Positions 19,592-27,557 of a stretch of 64,000 nucleotides of DNA are shown in pieces. Below the pieces are notes generated by a model. The model had not been told where the DNA came from and made no database searches. It was given only the letters and a program-made list of their open reading frames with translations. The first letter of the stretch is position 1; every line of letters begins with the position of its first letter. Both the position numbers and the translations under genes were made by a program. Source of the DNA: Streptomyces sp. NBC_00237 (lineage in GTDB: Bacteria; Actinomycetota; Actinomycetes; Streptomycetales; Streptomycetaceae); assembly GCF_026342435.1 (NCBI RefSeq), contig NZ_JAPEMT010000001.1, positions 186,001 to 250,000 on the forward strand, in the 5' to 3' direction.

Positions 19592-20929
19592 ATGACACAG
19601 GCTCCCTCGGCACCGAAAGCAGGCCGCCGTCGGCACGACCGCGAGATCGTCGCGCTCGCCCTGCCCGCCTTCGGCGCACTCGTCGCCGAGCCCCTCTTCC
19701 TGATGGCCGACAGCGCCATCGTCGGCCACCTCGGAACCCCCCAGCTGGCCGGGCTCGGCATCGCCTCGGCACTGCTCACCACCGCGGTGAGCATCTTCGT
19801 GTTCCTCGCGTACGCGACCACCGCAGCCGTCTCCCGGAGGGTCGGCGCGGGCGACCTCGCCGCCGCCATCCGCCAGGGCATGGACGGCATCTGGCTGGCC
19901 CTCCTCCTGGGCGCGGTCGTCATCGCCGCCGTCCTGCCGGGCGCACCCGGCCTGGTCGACCTCTTCGGCGCCTCCGACACGGCCGCCCCCTACGCCGTCA
20001 CGTACCTGCGCATCTCCAGCCTCGGCATCCCCGCGATGCTCGTCGTGCTGGCCGCTACCGGCGTCCTGCGCGGCCTCCAGGACACGAAGACGCCGCTGTA
20101 CGTCGCCATCGGCGGCTTCGTCGCCAACGGCATCCTCAACGTGCTCCTCGTCTACGGCTTCGGGCTCGGCATCGCCGGTTCGGCCTGGGGAACCGTGGCC
20201 GCGCAATGGGCCATGGCCGCCGTCTACCTCGTGGTCGTCGTCCGCGGCGCCCGGCGGCACGGGGCCTCCCTGCGACCGGACGCCGCCGGAATCAGGGCCT
20301 CAGCCCAGGCCGGAGCACCCCTCCTCGTCCGTACGCTGTCGCTGCGCGCGGTACTGATGATCGCGACGGCCGTCGCCGCCCGCCTCGGCGACGCGGACGT
20401 GGCAGCGCACCAGATCATCCTGACCCTGTGGAGCCTGCTCGCCTTCGCCCTGGACGCCATCGCCATCGCGGGACAGTCCATCATCGGCCGCTACCTGGGC
20501 GCGGGCGACGAAGATGGCGCACGGGCCGCCTGCCGTCGGATGGTGGAGTGGGGAATCGCGGCCGGTGTGGTGCTCGGCATCCTGGTCGTGCTGTCCCGCC
20601 CCCTGTTCGTCCCCCTCTTCACCAGCGACCAGGTCGTACGGGACATCCTGCTGCCCGCTCTTCTGGTGGTGGCGGTCAGCCAGCCGATCTCGGGCGTGGT
20701 CTTCGTGCTCGACGGCGTACTGATGGGCGCGGGCGACGGCCCGTACCTGGCATGGGCGATGCTGGCCACGCTCGCGGTGTTCGCCCCGGTGGCACTGCTG
20801 GTGCCGAAACTGGGCGGCGGTCTGACGGCGCTGTGGTGGGCGATGGTCCTGATGATGGTGGTGCGGATGGCCACCTTGTGGTGGCGGACCCGCTCGGGCC
20901 GCTGGATCGTCACGGGCGCCACGCGCTGA
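19592..20929 (+). CDS. MATE-family efflux transporter (DinF-like)
   Basis: The 445-aa protein has 12 predicted helices and DinF-subfamily features (LALPAFGALVAEPLFLMADSAIVG near the start, LRGLQDTKTPL at about residue 155). MATE proteins export drugs or metabolites using Na+ or H+ gradients. It is divergent from dnaB and followed by two parS sites. The substrate is not predictable. Confidence 0.9.
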   Translation: MTQAPSAPKAGRRRHDREIVALALPAFGALVAEPLFLMADSAIVGHLGTPQLAGLGIASALLTTAVSIFVFLAYATTAAVSRRVGAGDLAAAIRQGMDGIWLALLLGAVVIAAVLPGAPGLVDLFGASDTAAPYAVTYLRISSLGIPAMLVVLAATGVLRGLQDTKTPLYVAIGGFVANGILNVLLVYGFGLGIAGSAWGTVAAQWAMAAVYLVVVVRGARRHGASLRPDAAGIRASAQAGAPLLVRTLSLRAVLMIATAVAARLGDADVAAHQIILTLWSLLAFALDAIAIAGQSIIGRYLGAGDEDGARAACRRMVEWGIAAGVVLGILVVLSRPLFVPLFTSDQVVRDILLPALLVVAVSQPISGVVFVLDGVLMGAGDGPYLAWAMLATLAVFAPVALLVPKLGGGLTALWWAMVLMMVVRMATLWWRTRSGRWIVTGATR

Positions 20930-20942
20930 CGCGCCACCGCAT

Positions 20943-21003
20943 GTTTCACGTGAAACATCCTGAGCCGGATGCTCCGGTGAAGCCCTCCCGTTTCACGTGA
21001 AAT
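20943..21003. other. Two parS sites
   Basis: Perfect GTTTCACGTGAAAC at 20943-20956 and a one-mismatch copy ending in AAAT at 20990-21003. They lie in the spacer between the convergent MATE and rplI genes, 47 bp apart. Confidence 0.9.
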
Positions 21004-21017
21004 ATCCGCCCATGCAA

Positions 21018-21049
21018 AAGGGCCGCACCCCCGAGGGAATGCGGCCCTT
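21018..21049 (-). terminator. Terminator of the rpsF-ssb-rpsR-rplI operon
   Basis: Perfect 10-bp stem AAGGGCCGCA (21018-21027) with TGCGGCCCTT (21040-21049), loop of 12 nt. On the minus strand it runs into CTTTTGC, a short T-run, 40 bp past the rplI stop. Confidence 0.85.
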
Positions 21050-21088
21050 CCTCATGCTCAGACCTTCTCAGGCCGGGGCGTGCTGCAC

Positions 21089-21535
21089 TCAGGCAGCGAC
21101 GACCTCGACGCCGAGCTTCGCGGCCACGTCAGCGTGCAGACGCACGGAGACCTGGTACGAACCAAGGGTCTTGATCGGGGAGCCCAGCTCGACGCTGCGC
21201 TTGTCGACCTTCGGACCACCGGCGGCGACGATCGCGGCAGCGACGTCGGCGGGGGTCACGGAGCCGAAGAGACGGCCCGCGTCGCCGGAGCGAACGGACA
21301 GGCTGACCTTCGTGCCCTCAAGCTTGGCCTTGACTTCGTTGGCCTGCTCGATGGTCGCGATCTCGTGGATCTTGCGGGCGCGGCGGATCTGCGCCACGTC
21401 CTTCTCGCCACCCTTGGTCCAGCGCAGCGCGAAGCCACGGGGAACCAGGTAGTTGCGAGCGTAGCCGTCCTTGACGTCGACGACGTCGCCAGCGGTACCG
21501 AGGCCGGAGACCTCGTGGGTCAGGATGATCTTCAT
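21089..21535 (-). CDS. rplI: 50S ribosomal protein L9
   Basis: The 148-aa protein has the L9 N-terminal domain ([36 protein letters not shown]) and a C-terminal rRNA-binding domain joined by a long helix. It binds 23S rRNA. It is the last gene of the rpsF-ssb-rpsR-rplI operon, 18 bp after rpsR and 40 bp before the terminator. AAAGGG precedes the ATG. Confidence 0.98.
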   Translation of the reverse strand: MKIILTHEVSGLGTAGDVVDVKDGYARNYLVPRGFALRWTKGGEKDVAQIRRARKIHEIATIEQANEVKAKLEGTKVSLSVRSGDAGRLFGSVTPADVAAAIVAAGGPKVDKRSVELGSPIKTLGSYQVSVRLHADVAAKLGVEVVAA

Positions 21536-21553
21536 TTTTCGGTCACCCTTTCC

Positions 21554-21790
21554 TTATCGCGCGGTGGACGTGTAGGGCAGCAGCGCCATCTCACGGCTGT
21601 TCTTGACGGCCGTGGCGACGTCACGCTGGTGCTGCGTGCAGTTGCCGGTAACGCGGCGGGCACGGATCTTGCCGCGGTCGGAAATGAACTTCCGCAGCAT
21701 GTTCGTGTCCTTGTAGTCCACGTACTGGGTCTTGTCCTTGCAGAACGCGCAGACCTTCTTCTTAGGCTTGCGCACAGGCGGCTTCGCCAT
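21554..21790 (-). CDS. rpsR: 30S ribosomal protein S18, zinc-binding (C+) form
   Basis: The 78-aa protein has the S18 core. It retains the cysteine pattern CAFC ... TGNCTQHQ expected of the zinc-ribbon (C+) paralogue. Actinobacteria often carry a second, cysteine-free copy used under zinc limitation, encoded elsewhere. AGGAGA precedes the ATG. It is third in the operon after ssb. Confidence 0.96.
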   Translation of the reverse strand: MAKPPVRKPKKKVCAFCKDKTQYVDYKDTNMLRKFISDRGKIRARRVTGNCTQHQRDVATAVKNSREMALLPYTSTAR

Positions 21791-21834
21791 GGTGTTTCTC
21801 CTGTGTGATCAAGAAGTGGGTGGTACGAGCTGCC

Positions 21835-22443
21835 CTAGAAGGGAGGCTCGTCCGAGTAGCCACCGCCGCCGCCGGAGCCGGAGTTGCCGGAGTTTCCACC
21901 CCAGCCACCCCCGCCCTGCGGCGGCTGCCCACCGGCCGGCGCGCTGGACGCCCAGGGGTCGTCGGAGGGAGCTCCGCCGCCCTGCTGGCCGCCACCGGAG
22001 CCTCCGCCCCAGTTGCCGCCGCCGCCACCCTGCTGGCCACCGCCGCCGAATCCGCCGCCGCCACCCTGGCCGCCACGGCCGGAGGTCTTGGTGACCTTGG
22101 CCGTCGCGGTCTTGAGGCTGGGGCCGACTTCCTCGACGTCCAGTTCGTAGACCGTGCGCTTGATGCCCTCACGGTCCTCGTAGGACCGCTGCTTCAGCCG
22201 GCCCTGCACGATGACGCGCATGCCTCGCTGGAGCGACTCCGCGACGTTCTCCGCCGCCTGACGCCAGACCGAGCAGGTGAGGAACAGGCCATCGCCGTCC
22301 TTCCACTCATTGGTCTGCTTGTCGAAGATGCGGGGAGTGGACGCGACACGGAACTTCGCGACCGCCGCACCGGACGGGGTGAAGCGCAGCTCGGGGTCGT
22401 CGACGAGATTGCCGACGACCGTGATGACGGTCTCGCCTGCCAT
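21835..22443 (-). CDS. ssb: Single-stranded DNA-binding protein
   Basis: The 202-aa protein has an OB-fold in residues 1-115 ([21 protein letters not shown] ...), a Gly/Gln/Trp-rich flexible linker, and the acidic C-terminal tip DEPPF that recruits replication and repair partners. It coats single-stranded DNA at forks. Placement between rpsF and rpsR is the conserved bacterial order. GAGAGG precedes the ATG. Confidence 0.97.
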   Translation of the reverse strand: MAGETVITVVGNLVDDPELRFTPSGAAVAKFRVASTPRIFDKQTNEWKDGDGLFLTCSVWRQAAENVAESLQRGMRVIVQGRLKQRSYEDREGIKRTVYELDVEEVGPSLKTATAKVTKTSGRGGQGGGGGFGGGGQQGGGGGNWGGGSGGGQQGGGAPSDDPWASSAPAGGQPPQGGGGWGGNSGNSGSGGGGGYSDEPPF

Positions 22444-22531
22444 GGGTGAACCTCTCGGCGGGGATTGCTGCGGAAAGCTGTGGTGCTGCTGGTGGGGTGC
22501 TACTCGATCCCGATTACCGCTGAACCGAAGT

Positions 22532-22822
22532 TCAGTGGGTCTCGGGGCGGAGGACCTTGGTCCGGAGGACCGACTCGTTCAGGTTCATCTGTCGGTCGAG
22601 CTCCTTGACGACCGCAGGCTCGGCCTGAAGGTCGATGACCGAGTAGATGCCCTCGGGCTTCTTCTTGATCTCGTAGGACAGACGACGACGGCCCCAGGTG
22701 TCGACCTTCTCGACCTTTCCGTTGCCCTCACGGACGACGGAGAGGAAGTTCTCGATCAGGGGGGCGACAGCGCGCTCCTCCAGATCGGGGTCGAGGATGA
22801 CCATCACTTCGTAGTGACGCAT
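22532..22822 (-). CDS. rpsF: 30S ribosomal protein S6
   Basis: The 96-aa protein has the S6 ferredoxin-like fold ([19 protein letters not shown] ... [24 protein letters not shown]). It pairs with S18 on the small subunit. It is the first gene of the operon. The ATG at 22822 has a strong AAAGGAGGTG upstream, which rules out the longer in-frame start at 22915. Confidence 0.98.
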   Translation of the reverse strand: MRHYEVMVILDPDLEERAVAPLIENFLSVVREGNGKVEKVDTWGRRRLSYEIKKKPEGIYSVIDLQAEPAVVKELDRQMNLNESVLRTKVLRPETH

Positions 22823-23088
22823 GTGGAACCCACCTCCTTTGGACTCAGCGGCCACGGTCGTTCCGTGGCAGGAGGGTCGTGATGCGTACGCAACGGTATC
22901 GGCTGCCACTGACAATCCCGCGGGAAAAGTCCCACGGAGACGTTTAGGGCAGGGGTGACACCGGTGCAGACCGTCCAGAGTACCCGTAGAGAGGCTTCCG
23001 GTTGAAATCGGGCCCCGAGTGGCCGCAATCTGTACACATCGGGTGTGAGCGGCGTTACAGTGCGCCGCCTTCTGCCAGGAGGTGCCTC
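22823..23088. promoter_or_regulatory. Divergent spacer rpsF / membrane protein
   Basis: This 266-bp spacer should contain the ribosomal operon promoter on the minus strand and the promoter of the small membrane protein on the plus strand. No further motif was recognised. Confidence 0.35.
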
Positions 23089-23409
23089 ATGGCACAGGCA
23101 ATGCGTCGTGTCCCTTCCCCCAGCCCCTCGCTCTTCGCGACCGACGGGAAGTCCCATCCGCTCCAGGACACCCTGATGGGGGTGACGCTGGTGCTGGGAG
23201 CGCTGGCCCTGGTGACGGCGATGTTCCACAACCTGCACCTGCTGTCCTCGTGGGCCGGACTCGTCGGCATCGTCACGGGCGGCTACGGCCAGTTCATCTC
23301 GGAGACCACCCGCGAGCGCTTCCTGCTCATCCTCGGGCTGGGCGCCTCGGCGCTCGGTTTCTTCCTCGGGATGGCGCACGGCGGACTCTTCGGCGGCGTA
23401 CTGGGCTGA
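23089..23409 (+). CDS. Small integral membrane protein of unknown function
   Basis: The protein has 106 aa. A polar N-terminus of about 27 residues is followed by three hydrophobic segments (about 30-48, 52-70, 78-104). The start at 23089 is fixed by CCAGGAGGTG upstream. It is conserved in position beside rpsF in Streptomyces as far as recalled, but has no recognised domain. It precedes the FemX-like gene by 120 bp on the same strand. Confidence 0.7.
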   Translation: MAQAMRRVPSPSPSLFATDGKSHPLQDTLMGVTLVLGALALVTAMFHNLHLLSSWAGLVGIVTGGYGQFISETTRERFLLILGLGASALGFFLGMAHGGLFGGVLG

Positions 23410-23529
23410 TCCCGGCGGCGAATTCGGCCAGGCAGGGCCGGACGGGGCGCTCCATCGGCCCAGTAGGCTTCGGCGCGAGAGCCGGAGCCCCTGACCCCAT
23501 GGGGACACACCTGCCGAGGAGCGCCCCGC

Positions 23530-24654
23530 ATGACGAGCCTGACCCTTCGGACCATCACCCGAGAGCAGCATCTGGCGTACATCCAGAGCCTGCCCGCGGC
23601 AAGCCACATGCAGGTCCCGGCGTGGGCCGACGTGAAGGCTGAATGGCGCTCGGAGAGCCTGGGCTGGATCGACAGCCGTACCGGCGAGCTGGTCGGCGCC
23701 GGCCTGGTGCTGTACCGCCAACTTCCCAAGATCAAGCGCTACTTGGCCTACCTTCCCGAGGGCCCGGTCATCAACTGGTACGCCCCGAACCTGGACGACT
23801 GGCTCCAGCCGATGCTGGCGCACCTCAAGCAGCAGGGCGCCTTCTCCGTGAAGATGGGCCCCCCGGTCGTCATCCGCCGGTGGAACGCCGCAGCCATCAA
23901 GTCGGGCATCCAGGACCCGGACGTGAAGCGCCTGCGCGACGTCGAGGCCACCCACATCGAGCCGCGTGCCTTCGAAGTGGCGGACCGCCTGCGCAAGATG
24001 GGCTGGCAGCAGGGCGAGGACGACGGCGCCGGTTTCGGTGACGCGCAGCCCCGCTACGTCTTCCAGGTCCCGCTCGCGAACCGCTCGCTCGAAGACGTCC
24101 ACAAGGGCTTCAACCAGCTCTGGCGCCGCAACATCAAGAAGGCCGAGAAGGCCGGTGTCGAGGTCGTCCAAGGCGGTTACCAGGACTTGGCCGAATGGCA
24201 GCGGCTGTACGAGATCACGGCGGTCCGCGACCACTTCCGGCCCCGCCCCCTGGCGTACTTCCAGCGCATGTGGTCGGCCCTCAACACCGAGGACCCCAAC
24301 CGGATGCGGCTGTACTTCGCCCGCCACAACGGGGTCAACCTCTCCGCAGCGACGATGCTCGTCGTCGGCGGTCACGTCTGGTACTCCTACGGCGCCTCCG
24401 ACAACATCGGCCGCGAGGTGCGCCCGTCCAACGCCATGCAGTGGCGGATGCTCCGGGACGCCTACGCGATGGGCGCCTCGGTCTACGACCTGCGCGGCAT
24501 CTCGGACTCGCTGGACGAGACGGACCACCTCTTCGGCCTGATCCAGTTCAAGGTGGGCACGGGCGGCGAGGCCGCCCAGTACCTCGGCGAGTGGGACTTC
24601 CCGCTCAACAAGCTGCTCCACAAGGCGCTCGACGTCTACATGTCGCGCCGCTGA
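23530..24654 (+). CDS. femX: FemX/FemABX-family aminoacyltransferase (lipid II interpeptide bridge)
   Basis: The protein has 374 aa in the FemABX fold, two tandem GNAT-like domains. Features include FNQLWRRNIKKAEKAGV, where the basic helix would contact tRNA or substrate, and GASDNIGREVRPSNAMQWRMLRDAYAMGASVYDLRG, a FemABX signature. Such enzymes add the first glycine from Gly-tRNA to the lysine or LL-diaminopimelate of lipid II. Streptomyces walls have a glycine bridge, and femX of S. coelicolor maps near this place. An alanine-racemase-like gene follows. The 3' end merges into a 15-bp minisatellite. Confidence 0.85.
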   Translation: MTSLTLRTITREQHLAYIQSLPAASHMQVPAWADVKAEWRSESLGWIDSRTGELVGAGLVLYRQLPKIKRYLAYLPEGPVINWYAPNLDDWLQPMLAHLKQQGAFSVKMGPPVVIRRWNAAAIKSGIQDPDVKRLRDVEATHIEPRAFEVADRLRKMGWQQGEDDGAGFGDAQPRYVFQVPLANRSLEDVHKGFNQLWRRNIKKAEKAGVEVVQGGYQDLAEWQRLYEITAVRDHFRPRPLAYFQRMWSALNTEDPNRMRLYFARHNGVNLSAATMLVVGGHVWYSYGASDNIGREVRPSNAMQWRMLRDAYAMGASVYDLRGISDSLDETDHLFGLIQFKVGTGGEAAQYLGEWDFPLNKLLHKALDVYMSRR

Positions 24655-24710
24655 TCTCCGGGCTCCTGCCGTCCGGGGTTCTGACGCCCGGGCTCCTGAT
24701 GTCCGGGCCT
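24651..24710. repeat. 15-bp tandem repeat, four copies, at the femX stop codon
   Basis: Units at 24651, 24666, 24681 and 24696, each starting CTG and containing YCCGGG, are tandem with no gaps. The femX TGA stop is inside the first unit. If read through, the array would encode pentapeptides of the LISGL/LPSGV type. Confidence 0.85.
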
Positions 24711-24776
24711 CCGCGGCCCTCGTACGTTTCATACCTCTGATACACCGCAGCAACAGGAAAGGTTCCGGACCGGCTC

Positions 24777-25808
24777 ATGGCGCTCACTCTCTCCGTCGAC
24801 ACCGCGCGCTGGCGGGCGCACCAGAAGTCCGTGATCGAGCAGTTCCCGGGCCTGGTTCCGGTCTGCAAGGGCAATGGCTACGGCTTCGGGCACGAGCGTC
24901 TCGCGGAGGAGGTGACGCGCTTCAGCTCGGACATCCTCGCCGTCGGGACGACGTACGAGGCGGCCCGGATCAAGGACTGGTTCAGCGGCGACCTGCTGGT
25001 GCTGACCCCGTTCCGGCGGGGCGAGGAGCCGGTGCCGCTGCCCGACCGGGTCATCCGTTCGGTGTCGTCCGTGGACGGGGTGCACGCCCTGGTGGGCGCC
25101 CGGGTCGTCATCGAGTGCATGAGCTCGATGAAGCGCCACGGCGTCAAGGAGTCCGAACTCGCGCAGTTGCACGCCGCGATCGAGGACGTACGCCTCGAAG
25201 GATTTGCGCTGCATCTTCCGCTGGACCGCACGGACGGGTCCGACGCGGTCGAAGAGGTCATCACGTGGATGGACCGCCTGCGTGCCGCCCGGCTGCCGCT
25301 GCACACCATGTTCGTCAGCCACCTCAAGGCGGAAGAGCAGGCACGGCTTCAGCAGCAGTTCCCGCAGACGCGGTTCCGGGCTCGGATCGGCACCCGGCTG
25401 TGGCTGGGCGACCATGACGCGACGGAGTACCGGGGCTCCGTGCTGGACGTCACGGCGGTGTCCAAGGGCGACAGGTTCGGCTACCGGCAGCAGAAGGTGG
25501 CGTCCGACGGCTGGCTGGTGGTCGTCGCGGGCGGCACCTCGCACGGGGTGGGCCTGGAGGCCCCGAAGGCGCTGCACGGCATGATGCCCCGCGCCAAGGG
25601 CGTGGCGCGGGCCGGACTGGCGACGGTGAACCGGAACCTGTCGCCGTTCGTCTGGGCGGGCAAGCAGCGCTGGTTCGCGGAGCCGCCGCACATGCAGGTG
25701 TCGATCCTGTTCGTACCGTCCGATGCGACGGAGCCGAAGGTGGGCGACGAACTGGTGGCCCACCTGCGGCACACCACGACGCAGTTCGACCGTCTGATGG
25801 ACCGCTGA
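24777..25808 (+). CDS. Alanine-racemase-like (fold type III PLP) protein
   Basis: The 343-aa protein has an N-terminal TIM-barrel PLP domain. Lys31 in VCKGNGYGFG is equivalent to the Schiff-base lysine of alanine racemase (VKANAYGHG). The IGTRLWLGD stretch resembles the racemase C-domain junction. The usual GYGDGY-type tyrosine motif is not evident, so racemase activity is uncertain. Placement behind femX suggests a wall-amino-acid role. The ATG at 24777 has AGGAAAGG upstream at long spacing. Confidence 0.72.
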   Translation: MALTLSVDTARWRAHQKSVIEQFPGLVPVCKGNGYGFGHERLAEEVTRFSSDILAVGTTYEAARIKDWFSGDLLVLTPFRRGEEPVPLPDRVIRSVSSVDGVHALVGARVVIECMSSMKRHGVKESELAQLHAAIEDVRLEGFALHLPLDRTDGSDAVEEVITWMDRLRAARLPLHTMFVSHLKAEEQARLQQQFPQTRFRARIGTRLWLGDHDATEYRGSVLDVTAVSKGDRFGYRQQKVASDGWLVVVAGGTSHGVGLEAPKALHGMMPRAKGVARAGLATVNRNLSPFVWAGKQRWFAEPPHMQVSILFVPSDATEPKVGDELVAHLRHTTTQFDRLMDR

Positions 25809-25838
25809 GACGTTCCTGAGCAGACCTCGACGGCCGGT

Positions 25839-25873
25839 GTTTCACGTGAAACACCGGCCGTTTCACGTGAAAC
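25839..25873. other. Two parS sites
   Basis: Perfect copies at 25839-25852 and 25860-25873, centre-to-centre 21 bp or two helical turns, between convergent genes. The intervening sequence forms the larger inverted repeat CGGCCGGTGTTTCACG.../...ACACCGGCCG. Confidence 0.94.
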
Positions 25874-25880
25874 ATGGCAG

Positions 25881-27365
25881 TCAGTCGGTGGCGGTCGTCC
25901 CGCCCTGACGCATCCCCCAGTGCACGCGCGGCCCCTGGACCTGCTGCGCCTCGCGCCGGCCCGGAACCGCGGCACGGCCGAAGGCGAAGACGTCGGGGGC
26001 CCGGTCGAGCACGCCCCCGGAGGGGTCGTCGGAGCCGTCGCGCCGCACCACATCGCGCTCGGGCAGCAGGATGTCGCGGACGATGACCGCGCAGAGGTAC
26101 AGCGTGCCGACCAGGTGCAGCGCGATCGCCAGGTGGTAGCCGTCGGTGGGCAGGCCCTGGTGCTTGTCGCCGCTGGTCGTGTAGGCGAGGTACATCCAGA
26201 TCCCCAGGAAGTACATGACCTCGCACGCCTGCCAGATGAGGAAGTGCCGCCAGCGCGGCAGGGCGAGCGCGGCGAGGGGGATGAGCCACAGGACGTACTG
26301 CGGCGAATAGACCTTGTTGGTGAGGATGAACGCGGCGACGACCAGGAAGGCCAGCTGGGCGAAGCGCGGCCGCCGGGGGGCAGTGAGCGTGAGCCAGGCG
26401 ATTCCGGCGCACGCCAGCACCATCAGCACGATGGCGTACGTGTTGACCTGCTCGTGCTTGAGCGAGATACCGGTGCTCTGATTGATGATCAGCCAGAACG
26501 AGCCGAAGTCGACCTCCCTCTCCTGGCTGAAGCTGTAGAACTTCTTCCATCCCTGGGGCGCCGCCAGCATGACGGGCAGGTTCACGAGCAGCCATGAGGC
26601 CGCCGTGCCGAGCAGTGCCGCCCCGAATTCACGCCATTTCCCGGCCCGCAGACAGACCAGGAACAGCGGTCCCAGCAGCAGTACGGGATAGAGCTTGGCC
26701 GCGGTGGCGAGCCCGATGAGGATGCCGAACGCCAGCGACCGGCCCCGCGACCACATCAGCATGCCCGCTGCGGTGAGGGCGATGGCGAAGAGGTCCCAGT
26801 TGATGGTCGCGGTGAGCGCGAAGGCGGGCGCGAGGGCCACGAGGAGCCCGTCCCAGGGACGCCTGCGATGCGTACGGGCGACACAGACCGCAATGACGAC
26901 GGCGCAGACCATCAGCATGGCGCAGTTGACGATCCAGTAGATCTGCTCGCGGTACTGGAGCGTCCCGCCGGCCGGGGTGAACCAGGAGGCGACTTCCATG
27001 AAGAGGCCCGTGAGCACCGGATATTCGAGGAAGTCCATGTCCCCGGAGAGCCGGTCGAAATAGGGCAACAGGTCTTCCGAGAAACCCCGCCCGACGAACA
27101 GGTGGGGGATGTCGGAGTAGCAGGCGTGCGTGTACTGGGAGCTGGCGCCCTGGAACCAGGCCCAGTTGTAGCAGGGCAGTTTCTGCACCATGCCGAGTGC
27201 GAACATGCCGATCATCGCGAGCGCGACGACCCGCACCGGGCCGAACCGGCTGCCGCCGAGCCGGGCCCACCGGCCGATGGGTCCGCCGATGAGCTCACTG
27301 CCCGCGGAGGCGACGTCGTCCTGCCGCGTGGGTGGTACGGGCCGGTCCTCGTGCACGCTCGTCAT
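25881..27365 (-). CDS. GT87-type polytopic glycosyltransferase (mannosyltransferase-like)
   Basis: The protein has 494 aa with about 10-12 membrane helices. A large first extracytoplasmic loop holds the conserved acidic pair region (DRLSGDMDFLEYPVL), and TINWDLFAIALTA is GT87 (former DUF2029)-like. Homologues transfer mannose from polyprenol phosphate to lipids or glycans. ATG 27365 is chosen over upstream starts. It follows the penicillin-binding protein gene on the same strand after a 192-bp gap with a hairpin, so it may be separately transcribed. Confidence 0.8.
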   Translation of the reverse strand: MTSVHEDRPVPPTRQDDVASAGSELIGGPIGRWARLGGSRFGPVRVVALAMIGMFALGMVQKLPCYNWAWFQGASSQYTHACYSDIPHLFVGRGFSEDLLPYFDRLSGDMDFLEYPVLTGLFMEVASWFTPAGGTLQYREQIYWIVNCAMLMVCAVVIAVCVARTHRRRPWDGLLVALAPAFALTATINWDLFAIALTAAGMLMWSRGRSLAFGILIGLATAAKLYPVLLLGPLFLVCLRAGKWREFGAALLGTAASWLLVNLPVMLAAPQGWKKFYSFSQEREVDFGSFWLIINQSTGISLKHEQVNTYAIVLMVLACAGIAWLTLTAPRRPRFAQLAFLVVAAFILTNKVYSPQYVLWLIPLAALALPRWRHFLIWQACEVMYFLGIWMYLAYTTSGDKHQGLPTDGYHLAIALHLVGTLYLCAVIVRDILLPERDVVRRDGSDDPSGGVLDRAPDVFAFGRAAVPGRREAQQVQGPRVHWGMRQGGTTATD

Positions 27366-27463
27366 GCGGGACATCCTGCCGTACGGGGCTGTGCACGACG
27401 GGACGCACGGCACAGGCCCCCTCCCAGCCCGTGCGGGACGGCCTCCCGGCCCGGGGCACGACG

Positions 27464-27512
27464 GAGGGCCGCCGCACCGTACTGCTCGGTACGACGGCCC
27501 TCCTGGGCGGGG
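27464..27512 (-). terminator. Hairpin after the penicillin-binding protein gene
   Basis: The outer stem AGGGCCG/CGGCCCT and an inner ACCGTA/TCGGT-type stem form an imperfect hairpin about 45 bp downstream of the PBP stop on the minus strand. It probably separates PBP from the glycosyltransferase gene. Confidence 0.5.
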
Positions 27513-27557
27513 CTCTACTCGCTACGGGTCAGGGCCGGGGGCTTGCCGGGAGCCGGG

